This document shows, in pieces, positions 34,944-43,820 of a stretch of DNA of 64,000 nucleotides. Below the pieces are notes generated by a model. It was not told the origin of the DNA. It did no database searches and saw only the letters and a list, made by a program, of their open reading frames with translations. The position numbers were made by a program, and so were the translations under genes. Position 1 is the first letter of the stretch, and the number at the start of each line of letters is the position of its first letter. This DNA comes from Chryseobacterium koreense CCUG 49689 (GTDB taxonomy: Bacteria; Bacteroidota; Bacteroidia; Flavobacteriales; Weeksellaceae), in NCBI RefSeq assembly GCF_001045435.1, contig NZ_LFNG01000001.1, positions 186,001 to 250,000 on the forward strand. The letters run 5' to 3'.

Positions 34944-35600
34944 TTAGCCGATCTTCTTTTTCACAAAAACCTGATAAGCCATGTAAATCAGCGGAAGCGC
35001 CATAATTAACAGGAAAAGAGAATTTTCGATCGCTCGCGCCGGCTGCGATGCAACCGCATAAACCAAACCGAAAAATGCACCTCCCAAATGCGCGGCATGA
35101 CCGATGTTGTCTGACGCTCTCGGATTCAGCATGCTGTAAACGGAATATGCGAAATAAAGCAATCCAAAAATAAATCCTGGAATTGGAATTGGAATGAAAA
35201 AGAAATAAATTCCGATATTTGGAATCATGGCGATAGATGCAAACAAAATCCCGGAAACTCCGCCACTTGCACCGATCGCAGAATAATAGTACTGATTTTT
35301 GTACAAGTAGAGGGAAAATAAATTCCCTAATAAAATGGAGCCAAAGTAAACCGCAAGAAAACCAACACCTCCAAATGCCTGCACTACGATCGGGGCAAAG
35401 AAATAAAGCGTCATCATATTGAAGAGCAAGTGCATCAAATCAGCATGCAGAAAACCGGCAGATATCAAACGGATGTATTCTTTTCGGTTCAGAATAGCGC
35501 CCACATTGAATTTGTATTTCTCAAAAAACTGTGGATTATTGAATCCAAAATAACTGATCAGTGCAGTGGCGGCGATGATGATTAATAAAAGTGTGTTCAT
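34944..35600 (-). CDS. Rhomboid-family intramembrane serine protease
   Basis: A 218-residue protein with about six membrane helices. The catalytic Ser112 is in GASGGVSGI and His171 in GHAAHLGG. The oxyanion or support residues of FLHADLMHLLFNM (His52, His57, Asn61) are also present. It should cut membrane proteins within or next to their helix. The substrate is unknown. It lies upstream of the repeat element, convergent with prmC. Confidence 0.94.
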   Translation of the reverse strand: MNTLLLIIIAATALISYFGFNNPQFFEKYKFNVGAILNRKEYIRLISAGFLHADLMHLLFNMMTLYFFAPIVVQAFGGVGFLAVYFGSILLGNLFSLYLYKNQYYYSAIGASGGVSGILFASIAMIPNIGIYFFFIPIPIPGFIFGLLYFAYSVYSMLNPRASDNIGHAAHLGGAFFGLVYAVASQPARAIENSLFLLIMALPLIYMAYQVFVKKKIG

Positions 35601-35646
35601 TTTTTGGCATAAATAAAAAGTTTCAGCGATGTGAAACTTTTTTCGA

Positions 35647-35955
35647 TTAGACGATTTCTGAGGTCAAACTTCTGGAAATTAATTTTTCGTGCATGGGTTT
35701 CAAGAGTTCCAGAGTTCCGGTTTTCACGGTGCATTTTCCCTTGTAGTGAACCAGGATCGTGCATTGCTCTGCCTGTTCCAGCGTGTGTCCGCAGATTTCC
35801 ATCAGCGACTCGATCACGTAATCGAAAGTGTTTACATCGTCATTCCACAAAACGAGCTTATACACGTCATCTTCAAGTTCCAATATATCGACATCCTCCT
35901 GGTGCTCCCTTTTGGGGTCGTCGTAATTTTTTGAAAAATCGAGGTATTTGAACAT
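35647..35955 (-). CDS. clpS: ClpS adaptor of the Clp protease
   Basis: A 102-residue adaptor that binds N-degron proteins and brings them to ClpA/ClpC with ClpP. The segment YKLVLWNDDVNTFDYVIESL is the ClpS core with the Asn-Asp-Asp that holds the N-terminal amino acid, and HYKGKCTVKTG follows. It lies 60 bases downstream of the CNNM gene on the same strand. ClpA/ClpC is not in this window. Confidence 0.95.
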   Translation of the reverse strand: MFKYLDFSKNYDDPKREHQEDVDILELEDDVYKLVLWNDDVNTFDYVIESLMEICGHTLEQAEQCTILVHYKGKCTVKTGTLELLKPMHEKLISRSLTSEIV

Positions 35956-36015
35956 TTTTTGTTTTTTTTTGAAAGTGAAAATTCTTGCTTACATGAAACG
36001 TGATAGATAGCGTCT

Positions 36016-37374
36016 CTACAATTCGCCGATTTCCTCTGAAATCTCATCAACGATGGATGGTTCCTCATAAATCAACTGCACCAAATCCACCGATTTATTA
36101 TTCATTTTCAAAATTTTGAAATGATAATCATTAATGTTGAATTCCTGGTTTTCTTCCGGAATATCCTCGAGTTCATGAAGGATGAAACCTGCCAAAGTGT
36201 GGTACTCGTTATCTTCGGAAAGTGGAATTTCTTTAGGTAAGAATTCATTAATTTCATCTAAAGGTTGTGTAGCCTGAACCCAGAAAACGTTCTCTCCTAC
36301 TTTGTCCACGATTTTTTCTTCGTCGTCTTCCTCGTCTTGGATTTCCCCAACCAGTTCCTCTAAAATATCTTCTAGTGTAATAATTCCCTCTGTACCGCCA
36401 AATTCGTCGATAACGACTGCCAAATGCTGTTTTTTCTGCTGGAAAACCTTCAGCAAATCCGAAATTTTCTTACTTCCCACCACGAAAAATGCTTCACGCA
36501 TCAATTCCTTTAAATCGTCGTGATTCAAGTCTCCTTTTCTTCTGACGTATTCGCGGATAATTTCCTTTGCATAAAGCACCCCAATCACATTGTCTATGGA
36601 GTCTTTGTAAACCGGAAGTCGGGAATAACCACCGTCCATAATCTTATTGATGATGTCTTCAACCGGTTCTTCTATGTCAATCGAAGAAATATTTTGGCGC
36701 GGAACCATGATCTGTTTTGCGGAATGATCTGTGAAGTCGAACGCGTTTTTGATGATTTCGTAATTTTCTTCCTCAATTTCACCAGAGTCGGCCGATTGTT
36801 TTACCAACAGCTGCAACTCCTCGGTGGAGTGAATTTCATGCTCCGATGCAGGGTATATTTTGATCAATCTCAAAAATGTGTTAGACATTGAGTTCATCAA
36901 CCAGATGAATGGTTTAAAAACCATATAAAATCCACGGAGCGGCATTGAAATTGCCATTGCGGTAGCTTCCGATTTCCGGATTGCGATAGATTTAGGAATC
37001 AATTCACCAAAGACAATGTGCATGATAGTGATAATCAGAAAACTGATCACCAAAGAAATCGTGGTAATGGTCGCCTGTTCAACCGGAAAATTAAAATAAA
37101 TGAAGATTTTCTCTACCACATGGTGCATAGCACTTTCTCCGACCCAACCCAAAGCAAGGGAAGCCAATGTAATTCCAAGCTGAGTTGCGGAAAGGTAGGC
37201 ATCAAGATGCTTGATGATATGCTCCGCCTGTTTGGCAATGGAGTTTCCTTCCGCGGCTTTCAGTTGGATTTGTGAGTAACGAACTTTAACGATTGAGAAT
37301 TCTGCGGCTACGAAAAAACCATTGAGTAATACTAAGAATAAAGCTAATAAAAGCTTGACGACGTCCGAGTCCAT
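36016..37374 (-). CDS. CNNM/CorC-HlyC family membrane protein
   Basis: A 452-residue protein once called hemolysin-like. In order: DUF21 (CNNM) domain with four membrane helices (1-180), a pair of CBS domains (about 215-335; IMVPRQNISSIDIEEPVEDI and the FGGTEGIITLEDILEELVGE end), and a CorC_HlyC domain (about 345-435). It probably moves or senses divalent metal ions such as Mg or Co, regulated by adenosine nucleotides at the CBS pair. It is followed by clpS, possibly co-transcribed. Confidence 0.93.
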   Translation of the reverse strand: MDSDVVKLLLALFLVLLNGFFVAAEFSIVKVRYSQIQLKAAEGNSIAKQAEHIIKHLDAYLSATQLGITLASLALGWVGESAMHHVVEKIFIYFNFPVEQATITTISLVISFLIITIMHIVFGELIPKSIAIRKSEATAMAISMPLRGFYMVFKPFIWLMNSMSNTFLRLIKIYPASEHEIHSTEELQLLVKQSADSGEIEEENYEIIKNAFDFTDHSAKQIMVPRQNISSIDIEEPVEDIINKIMDGGYSRLPVYKDSIDNVIGVLYAKEIIREYVRRKGDLNHDDLKELMREAFFVVGSKKISDLLKVFQQKKQHLAVVIDEFGGTEGIITLEDILEELVGEIQDEEDDEEKIVDKVGENVFWVQATQPLDEINEFLPKEIPLSEDNEYHTLAGFILHELEDIPEENQEFNINDYHFKILKMNNKSVDLVQLIYEEPSIVDEISEEIGEL

Positions 37375-37493
37375 TTAAAAATTAAAAATAATTGTGGCAA
37401 AGATAGTTAAAAAATTTATTACGAGGCAGATAGAGCACGCCGCTATTTGTAATTAATAACTATTTGATAATCAAAACCGTAAAGAATAAAACA

Positions 37494-37524
37494 AATCGGC
37501 TGTTTTTTTATAAAACAACCGATT
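37494..37524 (-). terminator. Terminator of the surface-protein operon
   Basis: AATCGGCTGTTTT (37494-37506) and AAAACAACCGATT (37512-37524) form a 13-base stem with one mismatch, 28 bases past the stop of the surface protein. Confidence 0.65.
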
Positions 37525-37551
37525 GGCTAACTATTGTAAAATTTTCTACGA

Positions 37552-39468
37552 TTAATTTTTAATGATTGCTCCAGCAATTTCTCCTTTTGCCGTTTTTTCT
37601 TTATTTGCGGGTTTTGTATTGCTTTCAGCGGGTTTTCCCTTCATGGCGGTTTCCGGTAATTTATCCAATGGTCTGCTCATCAAATCTATACTTTGACTTT
37701 CAGGTTTTCCCCATTCCTTGGCATGAAGATATTTTCCTTTCATTTCCGGTTCTTTTTCAACTTCGGGAACTACTCGGTGTGCATTGGCAAACTTATCCTG
37801 ACGTACACCGGTTACTTGCCAACTTACTTTGACGTTGGGTTTATCGGTTTTAATGACAAAGGTATTTCCCTTGATTTCCTGGGAGATAATTGCCTGTGCA
37901 AAAGTACCTATTACCGTCAGCTGATACCTAAAATCCTTGTTCAAGGCGCTGAAGTAATCTGGCATTATCACAGAGGCTGTTCCATTGGAATCCGTGGTAA
38001 TGTTTCCGTTGTAAACATTCATCATATCCGGGCTTTCAACAAAGCTATGGTAAAGGTATTTGTTTTCAGGATCTAGAGGGTGATCGATTTTGAAGGTACC
38101 ACTCCCTTTTGCGACCGAACCGGTAACCTGCACATTACCGCTGAAATAGCCTGCATAATTTGTCGTAGCTCCTGTTGCATAACCATATACGCCATAACGT
38201 GTATTGGGAACCGTTGCACCTCCGATGGTATTGGCATAACCATAAACTCCATAGGTATTTCCTCCTCCTGTTGTTGCTGCAAACGAACTGTTTTTGTTAT
38301 AACCCACAACTCCTATTCCACCAACAGAAACTCCTTCTACTCCCGCCGTATTTGCGGAGCCATAAACTCCAATATCCTGATTACCTGTGCTAAAATTCGT
38401 ATTGGCATCAGTAAGTTCTATCCCATTATATCCAATACCGTGAATCCCGGTACCATAATTCGCTGTATTATAGTAACCATAAACTCCTCCTTTTAAACTT
38501 GCCGCCGATGTATAAGAATACCCGGAAATTGCTGGATAGTTGTCGATTCCCGGAGCCGGTGTGTTGGGTTGCATTACGGTAAGTCTTCCAGTAGGACTTT
38601 CTGTACCGATTCCGGTTGCGCCATTGCTTACAATAAGTCCTTTTCCGGATGTTCCGCCATCAAAAAAACCTGCAACTCCTGCTCCTGTGACAACTCCCCA
38701 TATCCCTTTACCGGTTCCGGTGTTGACTCCGGCGATCCCACTAAGCGTTCCGGTAGAGAGACCGTAAATACCATTTTGAGAGGTACTCACTCCAATGACA
38801 CCTATACCTGTTGTAGATTCACCATAAATTGATCCGCTACTTGCAACTGAGGTTGCCGGCGTTCCGACTAATGTACTTCTTAACGAATTAGCCCCGGTCG
38901 TACTTTGAATCTGGAATTTAATATTAGAATCCAATGTTCCAACATTGATTCCAACGGAGGTTCCATTGTCAGAAATCTGCGAGTCTCCCAAATTACTTGT
39001 TGATGTGAATTTGGGCACTTTATTGTTGGTCCCTGCAATTCCTGCAACTGATTGGGCTGTTTTCGCACTCAAAGCATAGGGAACGCTAAGAAGCTGAGAT
39101 GTTGAAACCAGCGAATAAGAAGTTCCACCATTCGGATCAATCTCCGTTTTCACAAAATAGGGACCAGCTCCCCAGTCGATAGCAGCCAAAGTTCCCGTTT
39201 GCGGAGTCCCGGAACCGATTTGCAAAGTAAGCAAACCGTTCGAATTGGTGGTTGGATTTGGGGTAAACAATTCCTGATAGACCACCGTCCCTGATGGTGA
39301 AGTCTGCAGGATACTAACTTTTACTCCAACTGCTTTGTTCATCGCCAGGACATTACCTGTGGTTCTTACAATTGCTTGGTAATTGATGAGGTTTGGTGAT
39401 TGTGCATTGATCCTTAGGAAAAACGAAAGGATTAAAACAGCGCTCAATTTAATAAAAAAGGTTTTCAT
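37552..39468 (-). CDS. Exported surface protein with Gly-rich repeats
   Basis: A 638-residue exported protein with a signal peptide (1-22, ending INAQ). Residues about 25-130 form an N-terminal beta domain (NYQAIVRTTGNVLAMNKAVG). Residues about 195-430 are many imperfect GxxG units (GIYGLSTG, GVYGYYNT, GIHGIGYN, GVYGYANT, GVYGYATG) like phage-fibre or beta-solenoid repeats. The segment about 450-590 is conserved-looking: FKIDHPLDPENKYLYHSFVE and later KVSWQVTGVRQDKFANAHRV. The last 50 residues are Lys/Pro/Glu-rich. There is no obvious T9SS type A tail. It follows the small T9SS protein by 40 bases. Function is unknown; a cell-surface fibre is inference. Confidence 0.75.
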   Translation of the reverse strand: MKTFFIKLSAVLILSFFLRINAQSPNLINYQAIVRTTGNVLAMNKAVGVKVSILQTSPSGTVVYQELFTPNPTTNSNGLLTLQIGSGTPQTGTLAAIDWGAGPYFVKTEIDPNGGTSYSLVSTSQLLSVPYALSAKTAQSVAGIAGTNNKVPKFTSTSNLGDSQISDNGTSVGINVGTLDSNIKFQIQSTTGANSLRSTLVGTPATSVASSGSIYGESTTGIGVIGVSTSQNGIYGLSTGTLSGIAGVNTGTGKGIWGVVTGAGVAGFFDGGTSGKGLIVSNGATGIGTESPTGRLTVMQPNTPAPGIDNYPAISGYSYTSAASLKGGVYGYYNTANYGTGIHGIGYNGIELTDANTNFSTGNQDIGVYGSANTAGVEGVSVGGIGVVGYNKNSSFAATTGGGNTYGVYGYANTIGGATVPNTRYGVYGYATGATTNYAGYFSGNVQVTGSVAKGSGTFKIDHPLDPENKYLYHSFVESPDMMNVYNGNITTDSNGTASVIMPDYFSALNKDFRYQLTVIGTFAQAIISQEIKGNTFVIKTDKPNVKVSWQVTGVRQDKFANAHRVVPEVEKEPEMKGKYLHAKEWGKPESQSIDLMSRPLDKLPETAMKGKPAESNTKPANKEKTAKGEIAGAIIKN

Positions 39469-39508
39469 GGTTATTAATGTTTATTTGGATCTGAGTTATT
39501 AACTGAAT

Positions 39509-39979
39509 TTACTTCTTAATGATTTTAAATGTTTTCAACAAATTGCTTCCGGACGAGACTTTCAGGATATATATTCCGGATGGATTTTTCAGCATATCTA
39601 TTGAGGTCTCTTTGTCTAGGATTTCAGCATTTTGGATGAGCTTTCCCGAAGTGTCGAAAAGTTCATACTTGAGATTTTCCTTGGAAGCACTAGAATAGTT
39701 TAGGAATAAGACCGAAGAAGTAGGATTTGGGTAAACCTTCATCTCAAGGGTTATGGGCGCAAAATCATCAACCTGGAGTAAGGTGATTTCAAACGGTTGC
39801 TGGACTCCCTGAATCACGGAGTTCCCGCCAGAAGCAAAGGTTTCCTGGAAAACCTGGCCTATCGAATAACTGACGCTTCCGCCGGCCGCAGAAACATCTC
39901 CACCGGAAACATTTACCGATGCTTGTGCATGGCAAATCGAGAAACCGGCTGCGGACAAAAAAAGAAAGATATTTTTCAT
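39509..39979 (-). CDS. Small secreted protein with T9SS type A sorting domain
   Basis: A 156-residue protein. The signal peptide (1-19) is followed by a short Gly/Ser-rich beta part (SVNVSGGDVSAAGGSVSYSI then GQVFQETFASGGNSVIQGVQ), a motif I have seen on many small flavobacterial T9SS proteins. The C-terminal part (about 83-156; MKVYPNPTSSVLFL to LKTFKIIKK) is the T9SS sorting domain. Its size suggests a surface anchor or structural role rather than an enzyme. First of two genes with the repeat protein, divergent from the LytTR regulator. Confidence 0.85.
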   Translation of the reverse strand: MKNIFLFLSAAGFSICHAQASVNVSGGDVSAAGGSVSYSIGQVFQETFASGGNSVIQGVQQPFEITLLQVDDFAPITLEMKVYPNPTSSVLFLNYSSASKENLKYELFDTSGKLIQNAEILDKETSIDMLKNPSGIYILKVSSGSNLLKTFKIIKK

Positions 39980-40177
39980 AGTTGATGTTTTTAGAAAAAA
40001 TGGTTATTAGTTTTGTGATCTCAAAATTCTCACTAAAATTATTTTTATACAACCTGCTTTGTACATTTGGCAGGAAATTCTGTACAGATGGTTTAAAAAA
40101 CTTTCTCATCAGTAAAAAATCAGGAAACCCAGAAGATTCGCTCAAAATATTTTGACTCATTATCCGTAATAAATGTA

Positions 40178-40185
40178 TAACTTTG
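40178..40185 (+). promoter_or_regulatory. -7 box of the LytTR two-component operon
   Basis: TAACTTTG matches TAnnTTTG, 16 bases before the ATG. A TTTG at 40151-40154 may serve as the -33 element. Confidence 0.6.
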
Positions 40186-40201
40186 ACTAAAAACTAAGTC
40201 A

Positions 40202-40933
40202 ATGATTACTGCAATTTTGATCGATGATGAGACCGACGCACTGGAATGCCTGAAATGGGAACTGGAAAATTTTAAGGAAGAAATCCGCGTCATCTCTATA
40301 TTTGACACCGCATCGGATGCGATCTTGTTCCTGGAGGAAAATGAGGTGGACGCCGTTTTCCTGGATGTGGAAATGCCCGAAATGAGCGGTTTTGAATTTC
40401 TGGAAAATTTCGCGAAAAGAGATTTTGCGGTCATTATTACTACCGCCTATCAAGATTACGCTTTGCCGGCAATCAAGAAGCAGTGCCTAGACTTTTTGCA
40501 AAAACCAACCGATTCTCTGGCGATAAGACAGTGCATTGAAAAAATTAAAAACTTCAAGAACGAACATCTTTTCATTACTTATTTCGAAGAGAAGCTTTAC
40601 AGAAAAGCCGAAAAAGAAGGCCATAAAAAAATCATCATCAACACTGATGGAAAATTGATGTTCCTGCAGCCAGAAGATATCATATATTGCGAAAGTGATG
40701 GAAACTACTCTACCATTTACCTTGAAAACGGAAAGAAAATCCTTATCTCAACTCCCTTAAAACAAGTGGAAGAAAAACTCACCGACGATTTTTTCAGAAT
40801 TCATCATTCCTACATTATCAATATGAATAAGGTCACCGAATATATGAAGAACGATTCCCAAGTCATGCTCTGCAACAATATCAAGATTCCAGTTTCCAGG
40901 CAGAAGAAAACAAGCTTTCTGGATCATTTCTGA
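40202..40933 (+). CDS. LytTR-family response regulator
   Basis: A 243-residue DNA-binding regulator. The receiver domain (1-120) has the acidic pair Asp8-Asp9 and the phospho-acceptor Asp55 in VFLDVEMPEMSG. The LytTR domain occupies about 143-243 (FLQPEDIIYCESDGNYSTIY to IPVSRQKK). Its partner kinase starts four bases later. Regulators of this class bind two direct repeats and control surface, biofilm or metabolic genes. The divergent surface-protein operon is a natural candidate target, by position only. Confidence 0.94.
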   Translation: MITAILIDDETDALECLKWELENFKEEIRVISIFDTASDAILFLEENEVDAVFLDVEMPEMSGFEFLENFAKRDFAVIITTAYQDYALPAIKKQCLDFLQKPTDSLAIRQCIEKIKNFKNEHLFITYFEEKLYRKAEKEGHKKIIINTDGKLMFLQPEDIIYCESDGNYSTIYLENGKKILISTPLKQVEEKLTDDFFRIHHSYIINMNKVTEYMKNDSQVMLCNNIKIPVSRQKKTSFLDHF

Positions 40934-40937
40934 ATCG

Positions 40938-42824
40938 ATGGGGATGCGAACTTTAGCCATGATAATAACTTTTCTGATTTCTGCACAAATTCCGTCTCAG
41001 CAGATTCAAAAAGATATTACCGCAAATTTGAAGGCGGACAATGCACTTCTTGACAGCACTTATCAAAAAATTTCGGAAGACACCCTCTCTCTTGAAAAAT
41101 TCTTGCTCCTCAGCAAAAAAAATAAGAATGCAACCGCAGAATCATTTTTCTTAAATAAACTGGGTGTATTTTACCGAAATAAGTCTAATTATTCCAAATC
41201 TTTTGAGCTGCATCAAAAGGCCTTGGAAATTGCGGAAAAATCAGGAAATCTGGAGCAAACCATCATCAGTCAGAATTTACTGGGTGTTGTTTTTCGAAGG
41301 AGGGACGAAATAATTCCCGCCATCAAATATCACCAAAAAGCATTAGAGCTTGCAGAATCTGTAAAACACCCCAACCAGACCATTTTGAGAAATATCGCAA
41401 TTTCCTGCAACAGCTTGGGCAATGTTTACCTCACCATGAACCAACTCGACGATGCACTGGAATATTTCCAAAGATCGCTCGGCATCGAGCAGCGAATCAA
41501 CAACCAACTGGGACTGGCAATCAACTACCAAAATATCGGCGGGATTTTCGAAAAGAAAAACGATCTGGAGACCGCATTGAAAAATTACCGGAAATCCCTT
41601 TTTTACAACCAGAGGATCCATTCAAAATTAGGCGAACTTATTTGTAACAATAGCATTGGCGGCATTTATCTTAAACTGGGCAGATTGGATGAAGCAGAAA
41701 AGTACATCATGCCCACAATCAAAGAGTCCGAAGAAATCCAGGACGATTTTTACACCGCACTTTCCTACATAAACACAGGCTGGCTGCTGATGCTCCAAAA
41801 CAATCCGGAAGCAAAGGCCACGATGATGAAAGCGCTGAAAATCGCTGAACAAAAAAAACTCACTTCTTCGAAAATTGATGTCTGTGAACTGCTTTCCAAA
41901 CTTTACCAGAAAGAAAATAAGGCTGATTCTGCTTTGATATTTTACAAAATCTTTGCGACTGAAAAAGAAAAACTCAATGACGAAAACACTTTTAAAAGCA
42001 TCAACGAACTGAAAAACAAATATCTCCTGGAAAAGCGAAAAAATGAGATCAATGAACTGAAAGTAGCGAAAGAAGAAATGATGATTAAATTGAACTCCAA
42101 CAAAGTCATTTTTTATGTTTCACTGATCATGATCCTCATTGGAAGTATGCTGTATTACTTCATGACCAGGCAAAAGCAATTGCGCCAGGAAAGAAAAATG
42201 CTATTGATGGAGCAAGATTTGATCAGGCTTCAGATGAATCCACACTTCATTTTTAACGCCCTGAATTCCATTAAATCCTATATTGTTAAAAACGACACCG
42301 AAAATTCTGTCTATTACCTGAACAAATTTGCCAAAATTTTCCGCAATGTACTGACCGGAATCCAACAGAAGGAAACCACTCTGCAAAAGGAACTAGAAAA
42401 CGTTGAAAACTATCTCACTATCGAAAACATGAGATTCGGAGGAACGATCGATTATACCATAGAAATCGATGAATCGATCAACCCACAATCTGTGAAAGTT
42501 CCGGCATTTTTATTACAGGTTTTTGTAGAGAACGCTATTTGGCATGGTTTAGCGATCAAAAAGGATGAAAAAAAACTGCAAATAAAAATATCCAGGGCCA
42601 ACTCCAAGATTTCCATCGAAATCAATGATAATGGAATCGGCAGGAAAAAATCAGAAGAAATCAACAACGCCAACCTTAACCGTAAAGAATCACAAGGATT
42701 GCGCATATCTGAGCGAAGACTGGAAAGTTTCTATGCCAAAGAATATTCGTTAAAAATCCTTGACCTTGTCGACGACCAGAATAACGCCATAGGAACTTCT
42801 GTACAGCTGAAAATACCACAATAA
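40938..42824 (+). CDS. TPR-containing LytS-type sensor histidine kinase
   Basis: A 628-residue membrane kinase. A cleaved signal (1-20) is followed by periplasmic TPR repeats (about 65-340; NNLGVVFRR-type helices such as ALENYRKSLFYNQRIHSKLG-like units), a coiled helix, one membrane helix (about 388-408), and a His_kinase domain with the phospho-site His436 in QMNPHFIFNALNSIKSY, then a HATPase with VFVENAIWHGL and DNGIGRKKSEE. The TPRs suggest it senses a peptide or protein outside the inner membrane. Translated with the regulator (gap of four bases). Confidence 0.92.
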   Translation: MGMRTLAMIITFLISAQIPSQQIQKDITANLKADNALLDSTYQKISEDTLSLEKFLLLSKKNKNATAESFFLNKLGVFYRNKSNYSKSFELHQKALEIAEKSGNLEQTIISQNLLGVVFRRRDEIIPAIKYHQKALELAESVKHPNQTILRNIAISCNSLGNVYLTMNQLDDALEYFQRSLGIEQRINNQLGLAINYQNIGGIFEKKNDLETALKNYRKSLFYNQRIHSKLGELICNNSIGGIYLKLGRLDEAEKYIMPTIKESEEIQDDFYTALSYINTGWLLMLQNNPEAKATMMKALKIAEQKKLTSSKIDVCELLSKLYQKENKADSALIFYKIFATEKEKLNDENTFKSINELKNKYLLEKRKNEINELKVAKEEMMIKLNSNKVIFYVSLIMILIGSMLYYFMTRQKQLRQERKMLLMEQDLIRLQMNPHFIFNALNSIKSYIVKNDTENSVYYLNKFAKIFRNVLTGIQQKETTLQKELENVENYLTIENMRFGGTIDYTIEIDESINPQSVKVPAFLLQVFVENAIWHGLAIKKDEKKLQIKISRANSKISIEINDNGIGRKKSEEINNANLNRKESQGLRISERRLESFYAKEYSLKILDLVDDQNNAIGTSVQLKIPQ

Positions 42825-42847
42825 AAAAAACACCGAAATTTTCGGTG
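42821..42847. terminator. Bidirectional terminator between the kinase and atpG
   Basis: CACCGA (42831-42836) and TCGGTG (42842-42847) form a stem with loop AATTT. The minus strand continues with eight T residues, ending the ATP synthase operon. The plus side has a short CTTTCC. Confidence 0.75.
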
Positions 42848-42873
42848 CTTTCCATAGATTTCTATATTATTCC

Positions 42874-43731
42874 TTATGAATTCTTCAACGCTTCCGCACC
42901 ACCTACGATTTCCAAAATCTCATTGGTGATCGCAGCTTGACGTGCTTTGTTGTAGAAGATAACAAGCTCGTTTTTCAATGCCTGTGCATTGTCTGTCGCT
43001 TTGTGCATTGCAGTCATTCTCGCGCCATGTTCGGATGCTATGGAATCCAACACAGATTTGTAAACCTGGGTTTTGATGGATTTCGGAATTAAAACATCCA
43101 GAATTTCTTTCGCATTCGGCTCGAAAATGTAATCGGTGTTTGCCGTTTCTGTTTTTTCAGCCATCGCGATGGGTAGAACCTGCTCGGTTTTCACTTCCTG
43201 CGTTGCGGCATTGATGAATTTGTTATAAATCACGAAAACCTGGTCGAATTTACCTTCCCGGAAATCCTTCATCACGTGTTCCATAAAATTTGAAACCGCT
43301 TCGAAACTCATGGAATCGAAAATAGCGCTTTGGTTATCGTAAACCGTTCTGCTCTTTTTTACCGCTTCAAACACCTTTTTACCGACAGAAAGAATTTCCA
43401 CTTCATGTTGTGTATTTCCGATTGCATGATTCAATTCTTTAATTACTGAAGAGTTGAATGCACCTGCAAGTCCTTTGTTCGAAGTCACCACGATATAGAG
43501 AATTTTCTTCACTTCTCTTTCCGCGGTATAGGTTGCCACTTCTTCCAAATCGGTGGCGGAGCTCACGTTTTCGATAATTTCCTGAAGTTTTTCGGAATAT
43601 GGTCTCAACATGACAATGGCATCGGTCGCTTTTTTCAGTTTCGCTGCCGAAACCATTTTCATAGCGCTCGTAATCTGCATTGTAGAAGAGATCGAAGTAA
43701 TTCTTCCGCGTATTTCCTTTAAGTTTGCCAT
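42874..43731 (-). CDS. atpG: ATP synthase F1 gamma subunit
   Basis: A 285-residue rotor shaft of F1. The start MANLKEIRGRITSISSTMQI with its long N-terminal helix and the end MHKATDNAQALKNELVIFYN then ARQAAITNEILEIVGGAEAL are diagnostic. It is the last gene of the operon, 89 bases after atpA; the gap holds an inverted repeat. The beta and epsilon subunits are not in this window. Confidence 0.97.
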   Translation of the reverse strand: MANLKEIRGRITSISSTMQITSAMKMVSAAKLKKATDAIVMLRPYSEKLQEIIENVSSATDLEEVATYTAEREVKKILYIVVTSNKGLAGAFNSSVIKELNHAIGNTQHEVEILSVGKKVFEAVKKSRTVYDNQSAIFDSMSFEAVSNFMEHVMKDFREGKFDQVFVIYNKFINAATQEVKTEQVLPIAMAEKTETANTDYIFEPNAKEILDVLIPKSIKTQVYKSVLDSIASEHGARMTAMHKATDNAQALKNELVIFYNKARQAAITNEILEIVGGAEALKNS

Positions 43732-43749
43732 TCTAAAATTTGGTTCAAC

Positions 43750-43813
43750 GTTTAAGGTTTGGAGTTTAAGGTTTAAAATCTCAATATCAAACTTGAAACT
43801 TCAAACCTCAAAC
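43750..43813 (-). repeat. Imperfect inverted repeat between atpA and atpG
   Basis: Arms 43750-43773 (GTTTAAGGTTTGGAGTTTAA and four more) and 43790-43813 are 24 bases long, nearly complementary with a few mismatches, and built from GTTTRAGGTTT sub-repeats. It could form a strong hairpin inside the operon mRNA and set the ratio of alpha to gamma. Function is inferred. Confidence 0.6.
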
Positions 43814-43820
43814 AATATTT

